Below are positions 21,269-31,914 of a stretch of 64,000 nucleotides of DNA, piece after piece. Each line of letters starts with the position of its first letter. The stretch's first letter is position 1. The notes below the pieces were generated by a model. It had not been told where the DNA came from. It was given only the letters and a program-made list of their open reading frames with translations, and ran no database searches. This DNA comes from Argyresthia goedartella (taxonomy: Eukaryota; Arthropoda; Insecta; Lepidoptera; Argyresthiidae), in the NCBI GenBank assembly GCA_949825045.1, contig OX463810.1, positions 37,830,201-37,894,200 of the forward strand. Reading direction: 5' to 3'. The translations under genes and the position numbers were made by a program.

Positions 21269-22984
21269 CTACAAAGATTCGTAAAAAGGTCTGTAGTACC
21301 TTGGAATGTGGTTTTTGTTGATCAGTTCCATTAGATCAGCTTTCTTTCTTTCAGCTATTCCGGGTTTAGTTGTGTAGGCCTTTTTAACCTCAATATCAAT
21401 GTCTTTTTTCTTCTTTATGACTATAGCTTTTTTAAACTCCTCTTCTGCGTATGAGTTTTTGTAATAAATTGCCCGAGCATCATCCTTTATGACTTTTATC
21501 ATCTTCACTTCACTGATTTTGACTGGAACGTTTTCGTCATTTTTTTGTATTGCAAAAGACATTTGACTGCATACATTCTTCCAGTCATAAATATCTTCAA
21601 AGCACATTTCGTTCACTCGGAATGGCTCACTCTTTTTACGAGCAGATTTGATAGCACTGATGAATGCAGCGGGCGTGTACATAGGTCCTCTTCGCAATTC
21701 TCTTCGCACTTGTCTTTCTATTTGTGAGTGTGCCGAATCCCCTTCATTTTGGGTATGTCCTCTGATCAAATATTTGTGTGTTATTGACTTTATATTTGGA
21801 AATTTCTGAACCGCGAAAAGGTACATGGCCACCATAAATTTGTTTTTTTGTTGGCCAGCACAGTTATCAGAATAAAATACTACATTCATATCTTCGGTAC
21901 CGTTTGATATCTGCTCGAGATACTTAAATACACACGTACCTATTTCGTTCACATCCCTGCTTGCATTTGCTTCATCCCATACATAACATTCTACAGTATT
22001 CTTCTGGACGTCATATACTGTGAGATTGAGTACATTCAATTTGGATTTGTAGTAAAACACGGATATCTCGCCTTTCGGACACTGAAATACTGCTTGCAAG
22101 TCATATACGCATACTGTCAGTTCTTCGTTTTTCTTGTCTTTTTCTTTTTCTTTTTCTAATCGTGATAGCCTCTTCTCTTCATGATGTTTTTCATAAGCGT
22201 CCTTTTTAGCTTCTTTTTCGTTTTTAGGTGATGAATTTTTAAACGCTTCGCCCACGTCACACATATCTTTTTTTGGTGTAAAAAATGAAATGTTGTGCTC
22301 TTGAGTTAAAATCCGGTAGAACATTACATAGTTGATGAAAGAAACTTTCTTTTCCTTACAGATTTTGACGTAATCGTGGTGCAGATCAGCAATGGTTTTG
22401 CTTCCATCAATGAAGGTTCTTCTTGAATGGGCTCGGGTATAGTGAGATTCAATTTTGGGTATTGAATCTATGAACTGCTTTGCTCCTTCTTTAATATTAT
22501 CGTCAATTTTTGGTTGCTTTCCATGTCGTCCACGGTTATCTGTCATCAATGAAATATTTGTTTCCTTATTTTTCTTGCTTAATGCCGTTGTTATTGGGCG
22601 ATTATTGATACAAAGCGTATTTTTGAAAAACATCTTGCACACTCTATATTTTTTTCCCTTCGAAATCAAATAAAAAGCATTATTAGTTCGCTTTGGTTCA
22701 ATAACCTGTCTATCATTATCGAGTTTGACATAACGATTTGCTGGAATAGCTTCTTCAACGGATGCAGCGATGAAACTCCATTGCTGTTCGATCTCACCTA
22801 AATTCCAGTAATCTTTCAGTATTTCACGGCGTTGTTCTTCGGGAAAGTTTTTTTGACACTTGAAAATGCAGGTTTCCTTACAGGGTTCTCTTAGTTGACG
22901 GTGTGGAACAGTTTTTTGTGATGCTTTTGATTCGTAGGACTGTCCTGCATTTCTTAACCGTTTAGTAATGTTTTTTTTCCATTT
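21269..22984 (-). CDS. Open C-terminal domain of the three-exon gene
   Basis: After the TAA at 22985 the frame stays open for 571 codons to the natural stop. Starting from 22669 (a TTG, so not a true start), landmarks are a charged Lys/Glu coiled-coil-like segment at residues 150-182, Asp190 in YDLQ, Asp267 in YSDNC, the GHTQNE block at 304-309 and His314/Glu318 in HSQIER. The order of acidic residues is what an RNase H-like nuclease could show, but this is inference. Several Cys residues upstream (CKETCIFKC, about 22888-22864) may bind zinc. Confidence 0.6.
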   Translation of the reverse strand, partial: KWKKNITKRLRNAGQSYESKASQKTVPHRQLREPCKETCIFKCQKNFPEEQRREILKDYWNLGEIEQQWSFIAASVEEAIPANRYVKLDNDRQVIEPKRTNNAFYLISKGKKYRVCKMFFKNTLCINNRPITTALSKKNKETNISLMTDNRGRHGKQPKIDDNIKEGAKQFIDSIPKIESHYTRAHSRRTFIDGSKTIADLHHDYVKICKEKKVSFINYVMFYRILTQEHNISFFTPKKDMCDVGEAFKNSSPKNEKEAKKDAYEKHHEEKRLSRLEKEKEKDKKNEELTVCVYDLQAVFQCPKGEISVFYYKSKLNVLNLTVYDVQKNTVECYVWDEANASRDVNEIGTCVFKYLEQISNGTEDMNVVFYSDNCAGQQKNKFMVAMYLFAVQKFPNIKSITHKYLIRGHTQNEGDSAHSQIERQVRRELRRGPMYTPAAFISAIKSARKKSEPFRVNEMCFEDIYDWKNVCSQMSFAIQKNDENVPVKISEVKMIKVIKDDARAIYYKNSYAEEEFKKAIVIKKKKDIDIEVKKAYTTKPGIAERKKADLMELINKNHIPRYYRPFYESL

Positions 22985-23694
22985 TTATTTATTCAGTGGT
23001 CTTTTTTTTCCTTTTTTTGTAGGTGTAGGGTCTTCATTTGTGCTAATCTGTACGTCTGCAGATGGTAGTTGATTTTTAGGTGCAATTGCTTCATCAAATG
23101 GTATTTTTTGGCTTTTTTTGCAGGTGTTGTTTCTCCATTAGTGCTCTTCTGTATGTCTGCAGGCAGTACTTGATTTATAGGTTCAATTTCTTCATCCAAC
23201 GGTTTTTCTTTTTCTTTTTTAGCAGGTGTTGTTTTTTTATTGGTGCCCATCTGTACGTCTGCAGTCGGATATCTATTTTCAGATACCAATGTTGGCGTTT
23301 GTCTTCCGGGCACGATGCTTGCAATGGCATCCAGCATTTCTTGTCTCATTCTATCGTCATTTCCTGTCATCATTAGTTTAGCTGTGTTATCTTTTTCTTC
23401 ATTTAAAATCGTATTTTGTATTATACATATATTTGTTATGTTCGCATTTTTTTGTTCGACATCAGTCTGTATAGTACGTATATCAGTCTTATTAGGATTT
23501 TCGCTGTCGTCCATAATATCGTTATCTTCACTAGAACTCACAATTCTTCGTTGATCTTGAACTAATTCGTAGTCAGGATCCTTCACTGAGTCGTCAGAGT
23601 CTGCGGAAAAAATTTATTTAAAAAAAAATATTATTACAATACTGGGGCATAGCATAGCGCTATCATTAAAATACAGAAACTAATATTATCATCT

Positions 23695-23731
23695 TAGAGA
23701 GAGAGAGAGAGGAGAGAGAGATAGAGAGAGA
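23695..23731 (+). repeat. GA microsatellite
   Basis: GA repeat broken by single-base interruptions, immediately upstream of the LINE-B junction. Confidence 0.9.
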
Positions 23732-24815
23732 TTAGTATTGTTTGCCGATGATACTTCTTTGATATTTAAAGTTAAAAGACAGCAATCAAATTATGACGAG
23801 GTAAACAATGCTATCTCTAGTATAGTGAACTGGTTTACTGTTAACAATTTATTACTTAATGAAAAGAAAACTAAATGTATTAAATTCGTGTTACCCAATG
23901 TGAACCCGGTAACTACAGACATATTTATAAAAGGACAGAGATTGGACCTTGTGCAGTCGACTGTCTTTTTGGGCATTACTTTAGACGCCAAACTACAATG
24001 GGATCCTCATATAAATAAATTGTCGAAGAGACTGAGTTCGGCAGCGTTCGCAGTTAAAAAAATTAGAGCTCTTACCGACGTAGACACCGCTAGACTAGTC
24101 TACTTTAGTTACTTTCATAGTCTAATGACCTATGGTATTTTATTGTGGGGTCACGCTGCGAATGCTAATAGTATATTTATTCTGCAGAAACGGGCTGTTC
24201 GTGCAATTTATAGATTAAGGCCTAGAGTGTCACTGAGGGAAAAGTTTAAAGAAATCAATATTCTGACATTTGTGTCTCAATATATCTATGACAATCTTGT
24301 GTATGTAAAAAGAAATATAACTAATTTTCAGAAGTACAGTGATATACACAATTTTAATACTAGAAATAAAGACAAGTTGGTTGCTTATGTAAGCCGACTA
24401 CATAAAATTAGTAATTCTTTTAAAGGCAATTGTATACGCTATTACAATAAGGTCCCTACTGATATTAAAAACTTACCTTTAGACAAGTTTAAAATAATAA
24501 TAAAACAGAAATTGTATAAAAAAGGTTACTACAGGATATCTGATTACTTAGAGGACAGATGTCCATGGGAATAGATTGTTTGAGTAACAGGCTGTTTCGA
24601 TATATAATTAGCATTCATTTTGTAATTTGACAATATTTTATTTAAAAAAGGAAACGCAAAAGATGCGACGACTGTGGAGTTTCTTCGGTGAGCTCTTCTC
24701 CACAGATTCCGCCATTGGGTTAGTGAACTCACCCAAAAAAATGTAATGACGGATCTAAGTGATGTAACAACATCCTATGGAAATAAATGATTTTTGATTT
24801 TGATTTTTTGATTTT
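23731..24815 (+). mobile_element. LINE-B copy 1 in the intron, 5'-truncated
   Basis: Inserted antisense to the host-like gene, in the 23601-25051 intron. It starts inside the RT at LVLFADDTSL, runs in one frame to the stop at 24572-24574 (278 codons from 23738) and has a 3' UTR with an inverted CTGTGGAG...CTCCACAG hairpin (24672-24706). It ends in GATTTT units. The protein is a sister of LINE-A, sharing LLLN.KKTKCIKF and SYFHS.M.YGILLWG. No stop interrupts the surviving frame. Confidence 0.85.
23738..24574 (+). pseudogene. LINE-B RT C-terminal half
   Basis: Partial reverse transcriptase of 278 codons, starting at the catalytic FADDT motif. Fingers and most of the palm are absent, so the piece cannot polymerise DNA alone. 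The thumb and C-terminal region are intact, ending DYLEDRCPWE. A 5'-truncated second copy at 61735 is identical in protein from the TFVSQYIYDN region onward as far as I can see. Confidence 0.85.
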
Positions 24816-25291
24816 AGAACACTTTACTGTATTCACCAGGAAATTATCATACATCATACTCGTTCTTAAATTTCATAAGTTTCCTATTGTTTTGATGCAT
24901 TCCTAGTAAATAATAATATTGTTGCTCATAGTGATTCCCAAAAACATACTCTTTGAAAAAATATACTATACTTCGTGATATATTAAATGATACTTATTTG
25001 TGTGCACTGTGAATAAAAATACTGCTATATTGTTATTATAAGTGAACATACCTTCAATAATTGATGGTATTGATGATGAAGAAGTGCTGCTGCTCAAAGA
25101 ACTACAACGAGCCGGCCGGTTACATTGCAGTTGTTGTTCTTCCGGTGCTGATTCACATGCTAAAAAATAAATTGATTGTTTAGTTCATTTGTATTTCGAG
25201 AATCGGTATTATCTTTTAATTTTTCTAACTTACGTGAATGTTCATTAATTCCTCGGACAAGATTTACAATCTTCCTAGACCGTGATTCCAT

Positions 25292-25830
25292 CTGAAAAAT
25301 AAATTGTAATTAGACAATGTTTTTATCATTTATAATGCAACATTGTAAGCTATTCGTTGTAAAAAATTATAATTTTTTAACAAGAATGTGTTAACTTGAG
25401 ATAACCAACATTAAGACCAAACATTTTGTACTTTTATTATCAACTGTAACGGAACATCTTAAATTAACCAACAAAAAACATTGTTTATATCCGCAAGCAA
25501 CTTGTTGGCAACCTCTGGGGGCATGTAGTATGCTATATAAATCCAATATGTCCGCTTTATGTACTGGTATTTTAATAATATATTTAACAACAACGGTACA
25601 ATCCTATGTAAACCATAGCATGCGATTACTATGTTTACTACAATAATGACCCACATACAAATGTCCCGTTATAGCTGCAAAAATAAATCACTAAAAAAAC
25701 AAAAATCTGTATTTACCTTTTCATCAAAACCGTGACACCATGAGCTGTTACGTTTTTGCCGCAATCGGGCAGCACTTTCCTCCTCAAGCGAGCGGCGACA
25801 ACTGACGTGATGAACCGATCTTGCATTATA
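25292..25830 (-). promoter_or_regulatory. Possible upstream exon and 5' flank of the three-exon gene
   Basis: A candidate GT donor (GATGAAAAG followed by GTAAAT at about 25716) pairs with the acceptor just before the ATG at 25291. Upstream of the donor the same reading frame is open without an ATG, so this is likely a 5' UTR exon, perhaps beginning near 25830. The intervening 420 bp is AT-rich. No TATA box or initiator can be chosen with confidence. Confidence 0.4.
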
Positions 25831-26060
25831 GTATTAGAGTATCTGTGATTAAACTTAGGGGCGGAAAGAGATGGCGCTAAACCGACAGTCGCCGACCTTT
25901 TCCCTCATAACTCAGTCATTTTCGGCGCTAGAAATATCGCGTTTTAGCAGCAAGTAGAGCGCGATGCGCCGGATTCTACTGTATCATTATTCCATAACGA
26001 TACATATTTGCGTTAACACGTTCTTGTCGCAAATGAGCGATATGAGTTACATAACCGTAA
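25831..26060. other. Upstream flank, no gene seen
   Basis: Contains an AGATGGCGC motif near 25867 but no supported exon. Confidence 0.4.
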
Positions 26061-26120
26061 ACCTACTGTAAATTTACTAAAAAATACTACAAGGTATTGT
26101 TTAGTAAATTTACAGTAGGT
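26061..26120. repeat. Perfect 21-bp inverted repeat
   Basis: Arms 26061-26081 and 26100-26120 are exact reverse complements (left arm ACCTACTGTAAATTTACT...), with an 18-base loop. It could be a small foldback element or a hairpin left by one. Confidence 0.85.
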
Positions 26121-27184
26121 TAAGTAGGCTAAGTTTTGCAGCAACAAAGTTTTTTTTATTATTTTTATGATTTCGGACCGCAAACATGCACATGGACAGG
26201 CAATAAGTTAGTTTTGCCACAGTAAACTTAAAAAATCCCATATACTACCCCGAGGTTAAACGATAAAATAGTATCCGTCATTCCGACTTTTCGAAAGGTG
26301 AGCCGACGCCTATTCTCTCACGCCCTCTGGCGAACTATTTGGAAGCTTAGTTTTTTTAATCAATTGTCAGAAAATCTATATTTTTTTAAATAAACGAGTT
26401 TTTTTTTTATTGTTTAGCGTAGGTAGTCATTTTGACTCATTACTTAGCATGATGAGCAATAGGCAAGTGCAAGATAAAATATTTATTCAGTAAATGAATA
26501 CATTTACTGAACAAATGTTGTATCTTACACTTGTCTTTTGGACAGCAGTGGGGCATAATGAGCTCATTATAATAATAATAAAAAATAACTACCATTTGCG
26601 TCGGCTGAATAATTAGTCGTCTCTATGATAGTTTAAAATAGTTTTAGCACTCAATAATGTATCGTAGTAGTTTCGGAAGTAAAACTTTAACAAAAGTCTC
26701 ATCTTTTCTTTCATCCATTATAAAGAAAATACCCACTGTTGTCCCGTCCATGCTAGCTTTAACCAATAGAGAGTCATTTCAGTCAAACTATAGAGTCGAC
26801 ATTCAAACAAATAGTGGTTTGTCGTCTTTCATACTTCTTAGTGACAAATGTATATCAACAAACTTTTGGCTGTGTTTCACATAATTGAAAAGGAAATTGA
26901 AAAGGTTTTGTTATTTATTTATTTTTTATCAAGGCGCCATTATTGAAAAATAAAACTTTCCGAGATACTGGGAGAAATTAAAAATGGCAAAAAATAACAC
27001 ATTTTCCTTTACTAAATTCGCATTTTACGACACTTTGAAAGCCCTACATTTCTAGGCGCGTTTGGTCACCATTGTGCTGAATGCGCCGCAATAGCGAACA
27101 ATCGAGAATAATAATAACGGGCGGTGCGCGCGGTGAACATAGTTTTAATTTGTTTTGGGGTAAATTACCATAAGATATAAAAAT
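26121..27184. other. No gene seen; weak palindrome
   Basis: An imperfect palindrome at about 26463-26535 pairs GGCAAGTGCAAGATA with TATCTTACACTTGTC and TTCAGTAAATG with CATTTACTGAA, a likely MITE. The rest is AT-rich without coding support. Confidence 0.5.
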
Positions 27185-27538
27185 ATTTATCTACACAAGT
27201 ATCATATACCCTCTTTACTGCGTACAAAAACCGCACGTTACGATCAGCATAATAAACAACTTGGTAAAAACTCATTTCTTATCTGAAAAATTTTCTACAT
27301 ATTATGACATTCAAATTTCGAACGCCGAAGCCCACCTGCGTGCCGCCCCTACTTTGTTTGTGAAGTTGGTACTACTGAACAAGCTAAACAAGTGCAAAGA
27401 AATTATCAATGCCACCATGCCGGTCGAACATGCGATTCCTGAACACATTAAAGAGAGCTTATGATATGTACGTAGACAAACAAGTGTATGTAACTGTACA
27501 TAATTAGGCATTATGTAGCAGTCACATAAACTACTATT
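27185..27538 (+). repeat. MITE-P copy 3 (without cassette)
   Basis: Forward copy beginning TTATCTACACAAGTATCATA and ending GTCACATAAACTACTATTTT. The junction that holds the cassette in other copies reads ATTAGGCATTATGTAGC here, so it is either the ancestral form or an excision product. Confidence 0.85.
27261..27464 (+). CDS. MITE-P small ORF (67 aa)
   Basis: Same frame as 18274-18510. It retains LRAAPTLFVKLVLLNKLN and INATMPVEHAIPEH and ends in IKESL right before the inner inverted repeat. Compared with copy 2 the block differs by Gly-to-Glu and Val-to-Ile changes. Function unknown. Confidence 0.35.
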   Translation: MVKTHFLSEKFSTYYDIQISNAEAHLRAAPTLFVKLVLLNKLNKCKEIINATMPVEHAIPEHIKESL

Positions 27539-28271
27539 TTAATTAATAAATTGATTGTACTCTTGCTACACTTCGATATGGAAAAATTGGCTAGGACTCC
27601 AGATATAACTCTGTATGCCTTTACAAACACGCAGCAGTTATTTGAGGGAAAAGTGTAATATATTATTATTTTAAGCCTATTTTACATTAATAAACAACGC
27701 ATCGCCTTGGTATTTATCTAGTTAGTTAATAACTTAAAACGATCTTATAGTTTAATCTTGTTTAAAAATAACTGGAACTATTATATCATCCATGTGAACG
27801 AAATTGCGTATTGGCTTCCGGGGACTTTTCAGGCGTGTTTAGTGATTGTCGTGAGTTGCGTTCTGGCTTGTATTATTTGTGGCCCTGTCAAAAGACAGAA
27901 GGTGAAATTTAACATTTCTCCCTAAATAAGAAAACAAAATCAATGTTATTTTATTGGAGATGTGTACCAGGTTTCATATATGTTCGCCCATCCTCCTTTG
28001 ATTTTAAAAGATTAAAAAAGTGTTTTCAAATTAGCGCTGAGAAATAACTGCACAGAAATTCACGTGTAGAGATTTTCAATGAGTCCCTGCACGGCTTGTG
28101 TAAACTGCGCGGGCATAAAGAAAGTTTTCAGCGAGCTAAAGTACTTCTCGGTTATGCTAACTTATGTCTCAAAGAACTAACTTAGTCCGTGGTTTAGGGT
28201 TCCGTGGGAGATTACACCCACGACTAACACGCCTCAAATGCACCTGCGTAGTGTGTGCTCAACTCGTGTTA
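27539..28271. other. No gene seen
   Basis: AT-rich to mixed sequence with no supported gene. Confidence 0.45.
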
Positions 28272-28497
28272 AAATAATAATAATAATACCTAGGACACTA
28301 TTTACACACATTGATCTAGCCCCAAACTAGGATTCCCTGTAACTTGGGTACTAGACAACGATACACATATTTATATAGATAAATATTATACTTACAAACA
28401 TCCGTTCTCATCAAACAAATATTTGCCCCCACCGGGACTCGAACCCTTGGCTTCGTAGGCAGCGTCACTGCCGAATCGGCCATTCGGGTCGAATTAA
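28272..28497 (-). repeat. SINE1 copy 5
   Basis: Minus-strand copy with an ATT-type tail at 28272-28288 and tRNA-like head near 28430-28490. Two internal losses remove part of the body and part of the sequence next to box B. Confidence 0.8.
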
Positions 28498-28640
28498 AAG
28501 AAATGGATTGAATTATCGCATTTTAGGGGGATTTCAGATGTTGTGATCCTACATTGCTCATCATCACAACATCAGGCCTTGTAATCTATACAGACGGCCC
28601 TAGACCTTCGAGAAGGAGGTATTTGGAGTTTATTAAAATT

Positions 28641-29097
28641 GGTCAAGTGCGGGTCAGACTCGCACACGAAGGGTTCCGTACCATTGTACAACAAAGAATG
28701 CGGATCCGACGCCAAACCAATTGCGCCACCGAGACAAATTGACACTGCAAACTTTGCGATGGTGTTGATGATCGCTGGGATATTATAACTGTTTTTCGTA
28801 TCTTCTCAAAAACCGAGGATAGTTGGGACGGATCGCGATTTTGAAGCCTATGCCATGGTAATAAAATTTAAAACCCATAACGGAAAAGCGGCGTTAGCTA
28901 ACGCCGGTGGTAATTGGGGGGCCCCCTTTAATTTTTAAAATCTGTAGGTCATTATTTTTTGCTGTAGCGGCAACAGAAATGCACATTCTGTGGACATTTC
29001 AACTTTCTACCCATGCCGCTGACGGACGGAAGGACGGACAGCGGTGGCTATTTAATAGGGTCCCGCCCGTTAGGCACCCTTCGGGTACGGAACCCTA
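28641..29097 (+). repeat. SINE2a copy 2
   Basis: Starts GGTCAAGTGCGGGTCAGAC, contains GCACACGAAGGGTTCCGTAC, GGCAACAGAAATGCACATT and GACGGAAGGACGGACAGCG, and ends GTACGGAACCCTA. The middle differs from the 3222 copy, so it may be a subfamily or carry an insertion. Confidence 0.7.
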
Positions 29098-29177
29098 TGA
29101 ACCAATATGAAGTGACTTCGTAGAAGGTTTGCATCCTAGAACAAACACAGAGTGGAACACTAACTTGCAATTGGAAA

Positions 29178-30718
29178 TATACTACTCAAAAGAAAATAGG
29201 GGCCACTAAGTATTTTGATTGCTACGTGAAAAATATAGTAAACAGTAATGTATATTTATTAAAATAACATGTAACAAGGCTTTTGTTTTAACTTATGCTA
29301 ATAACCATTTAATTGTGTAGTCAATTGTTTCACTTATTTAAATTAACATGAAATTAGTCCATTGTCAACAGCAAAAACTAAACAGAAACTCTTTGCAAAA
29401 CAAAACAAAAACTGACACAAGCTGTTTTTTTTAATGGTTTAGTAACGGGTGTGTCCTCCTCCCCTGTTTTCACACTCCTGGAGCCTTGAATGCATACTCT
29501 CGATTAAGTATCTGATGTTTTCATCAGGTATCTCTTCCCACGCACGTTTCAGAGCATCCATAAGCTGTTGCTGGTTGTGAACCTCTTGCTCATGCTTCCT
29601 AACCCTTCGTTTTAATTGGTCCCACATATGCTCTATTGGATTTAAATCCGGACTATACGCTGGCCATGGTAGGACACGAATATGGGAGTCATACAGTACA
29701 GTCTGAGTGGCCCGAGCTGTGTGTGGGCGGGCATTGTCATGCATTAACCAGTACCCTGGCCCCACTCTCTGTGAGAATGGAATCACATGAGGCCTGATGA
29801 CTTCATCGTTGTACCGTTGTGCAGTTACTGTGCCTTGATTTAAGAAAACCAGCTCAGTTTTGCCTTGTAAGCTAATCCCAGCCCAAACCATCACACTAGG
29901 ACCTCCAAAGCGGTCAATTTCCTTGATGCAGACATCGGAAAATCTCTCACCCTGTCGTCTCCATACTCTAATCCGCCGATCATCACTACAAAGCTTCACT
30001 TTACACTCATCTGTGAAGAGCACCATACCCCATTGATTCATGCTCCAATCTGAATGTTCGCGGCAAAAACTTAAACGATTTCCAAGTTGAACCCTAGATA
30101 AAGGAATTCGTACTACTCGGCGTCTGGACCTTTGCTGGTCTTCATGCAGTCGATTACGTATCGTTTGGTCACTAACACGAGTCCCCGTTGTCAACCGTAG
30201 GCGATTTTGTAACTTACGTGCCGTCACAGAGCGCTCTCGACGGGCACTCAATCGGATGTAGCGATCCTCTTGTGCCGTAGTCGCTCGCACCCTGCCCGAT
30301 CCAGGCCTTCTTGCAACACTGCCAGTCTCTTGGAACCGATCCCACACATTGTGGATGGCTCGGCGAGAGAAACCCAACGACAAAGCTACAGACCGCTGTG
30401 AATGACCTTCAGCAATCAATTTAACGGCTCTGGTGGCAGTAATGGTATCCATATGCCTTCGTTGACGTGGCATTATTAACAAAAGATGTTAAAAGAAGCA
30501 AAAGATGGACAGAAATAGTTTTTTAACAGAATAAAATTGTTTTTTTTATTTGCTTCAATTTCTGGCCAGCTGTAAGACTTAAACACCAGCATTAAAGAGG
30601 TTGGATACTGAAGGAGGCCGGACATCATTAACTAGTCACTTATTAATTAGTTTACATCTAAAAATTTACTCAAAAACAGAAATATGTAAGTGGCCCTTAT
30701 TTTCTTTTGAGTAGTATA
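29178..30718 (-). mobile_element. Tc1-like DNA transposon, apparently complete
   Basis: About 1.54 kb between terminal inverted repeats. The left end reads TACTACTCAAAAGAAAATAG from 29180; the right end is its reverse complement ending at 30716 with one or two differences over roughly 30 bp. TA dinucleotides flank both ends (29178-29179, 30717-30718), the standard Tc1/mariner target duplication. It contains one intact transposase frame. Ends, duplication and open frame make it a candidate for a recently active copy. Confidence 0.9.
29439..30473 (-). CDS. Tc1-family transposase (DD34E), intact
   Basis: Cut-and-paste transposase that binds the terminal inverted repeats and excises and inserts the element at TA. 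The first ATG is at 30473, giving about 344 residues, normal for Tc1 proteins. An N-terminal paired-like helix-turn-helix DNA-binding region covers roughly residues 10-110, with a GSGR AT-hook-like motif near 58-61. The RNase H-like core has Asp in LFTDEC, Asp in LMHDNARPH and Glu in NPIEHMWD; the last two are separated by 34 residues, hence DD34E. The WAGIS and PDLNPIE motifs are typical. No stop or shift occurs. Counted from the upstream TTG, the triad is D158, D249 and E284. Confidence 0.93.
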   Translation of the reverse strand: MPRQRRHMDTITATRAVKLIAEGHSQRSVALSLGFSRRAIHNVWDRFQETGSVARRPGSGRVRATTAQEDRYIRLSARRERSVTARKLQNRLRLTTGTRVSDQTIRNRLHEDQQRSRRRVVRIPLSRVQLGNRLSFCREHSDWSMNQWGMVLFTDECKVKLCSDDRRIRVWRRQGERFSDVCIKEIDRFGGPSVMVWAGISLQGKTELVFLNQGTVTAQRYNDEVIRPHVIPFSQRVGPGYWLMHDNARPHTARATQTVLYDSHIRVLPWPAYSPDLNPIEHMWDQLKRRVRKHEQEVHNQQQLMDALKRAWEEIPDENIRYLIESMHSRLQECENRGGGHTRY

Positions 30719-30779
30719 TGTTTACCATTACAATCGGGAAACAACAAACTCGGTGCTGGTATATTAGTGCTAGAAGAAA

Positions 30780-30860
30780 ACAAAACCTGGTCAAGTACGG
30801 GTCGGACTTGTACACGAAGGGTGTCAAGTACGGGTCGGACTCGTACAAGAAGGATTACAT
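30780..30860 (+). repeat. SINE2 head, duplicated in tandem
   Basis: The block GTCAAGTACGGGTCGGACT followed by GTACA(C/A)GAAGG occurs twice, starting near 30789 and 30826. Only heads are present. Confidence 0.65.
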
Positions 30861-30991
30861 ACAAGAAACATGCAAAAAAGACGTCTCTTTTATACCCTTC
30901 TATTTTTAACAATACCTCCACTTCGTTACACGCCACAACGAAGACATCTATTCAAGAACTATGAAAAACAGTGTTCTTTAGACCACACAAC

Positions 30992-31178
30992 TGAAGTAAA
31001 ACTTCTTTAGCTCTAATGCTTCAAAATACATCTCCTACAACTGTATTTGGAAGAGAGAAGGAAAATGTGCGCGCGGACCTGTCGTTCGCCTCGCCCGATC
31101 ACACTTTTTGTAACGCTCTCGTCACGCATTCGCCAGCTTACTCCCCAAGTCAAGCGTGCGTAAAGAAGTTTTACTTCA
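30992..31178. repeat. MITE with perfect 18-bp TIRs
   Basis: TGAAGTAAAACTTCTTTA at 30992-31009 and its exact reverse complement at 31161-31178 bound a 187-bp element with no coding capacity. Confidence 0.88.
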
Positions 31179-31196
31179 AAAATTAATAAAGATCTC

Positions 31197-31454
31197 ATGA
31201 ATACTAACTGGAAAACCTTTCTTAACTCCGGCACAATTGATGCCGCAATATCATCTTTCTATAGTGAATTACGCGATGTAATCGAAGACCATGTTCCCCT
31301 AGTTATTACTAGAACTTACAAGCGCTACCCTATTTGGTATAGTCGGGCTCTAATATGTATTATTAAAGAAAAAAGTAAGGTACATAAACAATGGAAGCGA
31401 TTCAACAATCCTAACGATTACAGTACTTTCTCTCTACTAATTTTATTAAATTAA
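31197..31454 (+). pseudogene. LINE-E linker before RT
   Basis: 85-codon frame with YPIWYSRALI and KSKVHKQWKRF, the basic stretch usually found between endonuclease and RT. Related coding sequence (DECYKTYLNRAQ) resumes near 31725 after the inserted block. Confidence 0.6.
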
Positions 31455-31705
31455 CAATACATAAATTGAAGGAGACAATCTAAGGTCTAGTACCTATAAC
31501 TACAATAAAATAGAAATTACAATAACATAAGAAACAAAATACATATCTATAAAAATAAACCGCCCCAAGAAACGCCCGCACCAAACGTGCCCATTACACT
31601 GACAGCATTACCGCGCTGCACAGCTAGCGAGATCCTCTGTGACAGGAACGATCCGGAGCGGTGATCAAATCCTCGGTCCTGTGGTCTCGACGGCCAAAGG
31701 AACAA
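31445..31705 (-). repeat. Unidentified insert in LINE-E
   Basis: Sequence that breaks the LINE linker. Read on the minus strand it has a GGCCGTCGAGACCACAGGAC-type GC-rich start and an AT-rich end, which would fit a SINE, but no clear box B or second copy is visible in the window. Confidence 0.35.
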
Positions 31706-31914
31706 ACAGACAAAAATCACTTCAGGATGAATGTTACAAAACTTACTTAAACAGGGCACAAGCTACTTTAAGAACGACCCCAAGTACTTATGGATATATA
31801 TATAATATAAGAGGAAAACATACTCTGGGTATCCCAGTTCTATGGTACTAGAGAGTAAAAGACTAAACGCAGAGAAAGAAATATGCGATAGCTTCAGTAT
31901 GTTTTTTTAAAAAG

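Larger units (their letters stand above)
21269..25291 (-). pseudogene. Three-exon host-like gene with DNCAGQ/GHTQNE domain (stop and frameshift)
   Basis: Minus-strand gene assembled from 25234-25291 (ATG at 25289-25291), 25052-25159 and 21269-23600. All introns have GT-AG ends (acceptors TTTTTCAG, TTTTTTAG and TTTTCCGCAG; donors GTAAGT and GTATGT) and codon phase is kept across both junctions. The product would be about 830 residues: an acidic N-terminus, about three ~33-residue repeats (23000-23275, TPAKK motif), a Lys-rich linker with KRLRNAGQSY, then a long C-terminal domain with YDLQAVFQCPKG, FYSDNCAGQQKN and GHTQNEGDSAHS. I recall such motifs in uncharacterised insect proteins (possibly DUF7869), unverified. 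Breaks: a one-base shift in an A run near 23099 and a TAA at 22985-22987; the last 571 codons are open. It could be a recent pseudogene or contain homopolymer errors. Confidence 0.7.

Noticed and set aside
24544..24732. 62-codon minus frame identical to one at 62018-62206
   Set aside because: Both lie antisense in the LINE-B 3' UTR; identity reflects copy descent, not a conserved gene.
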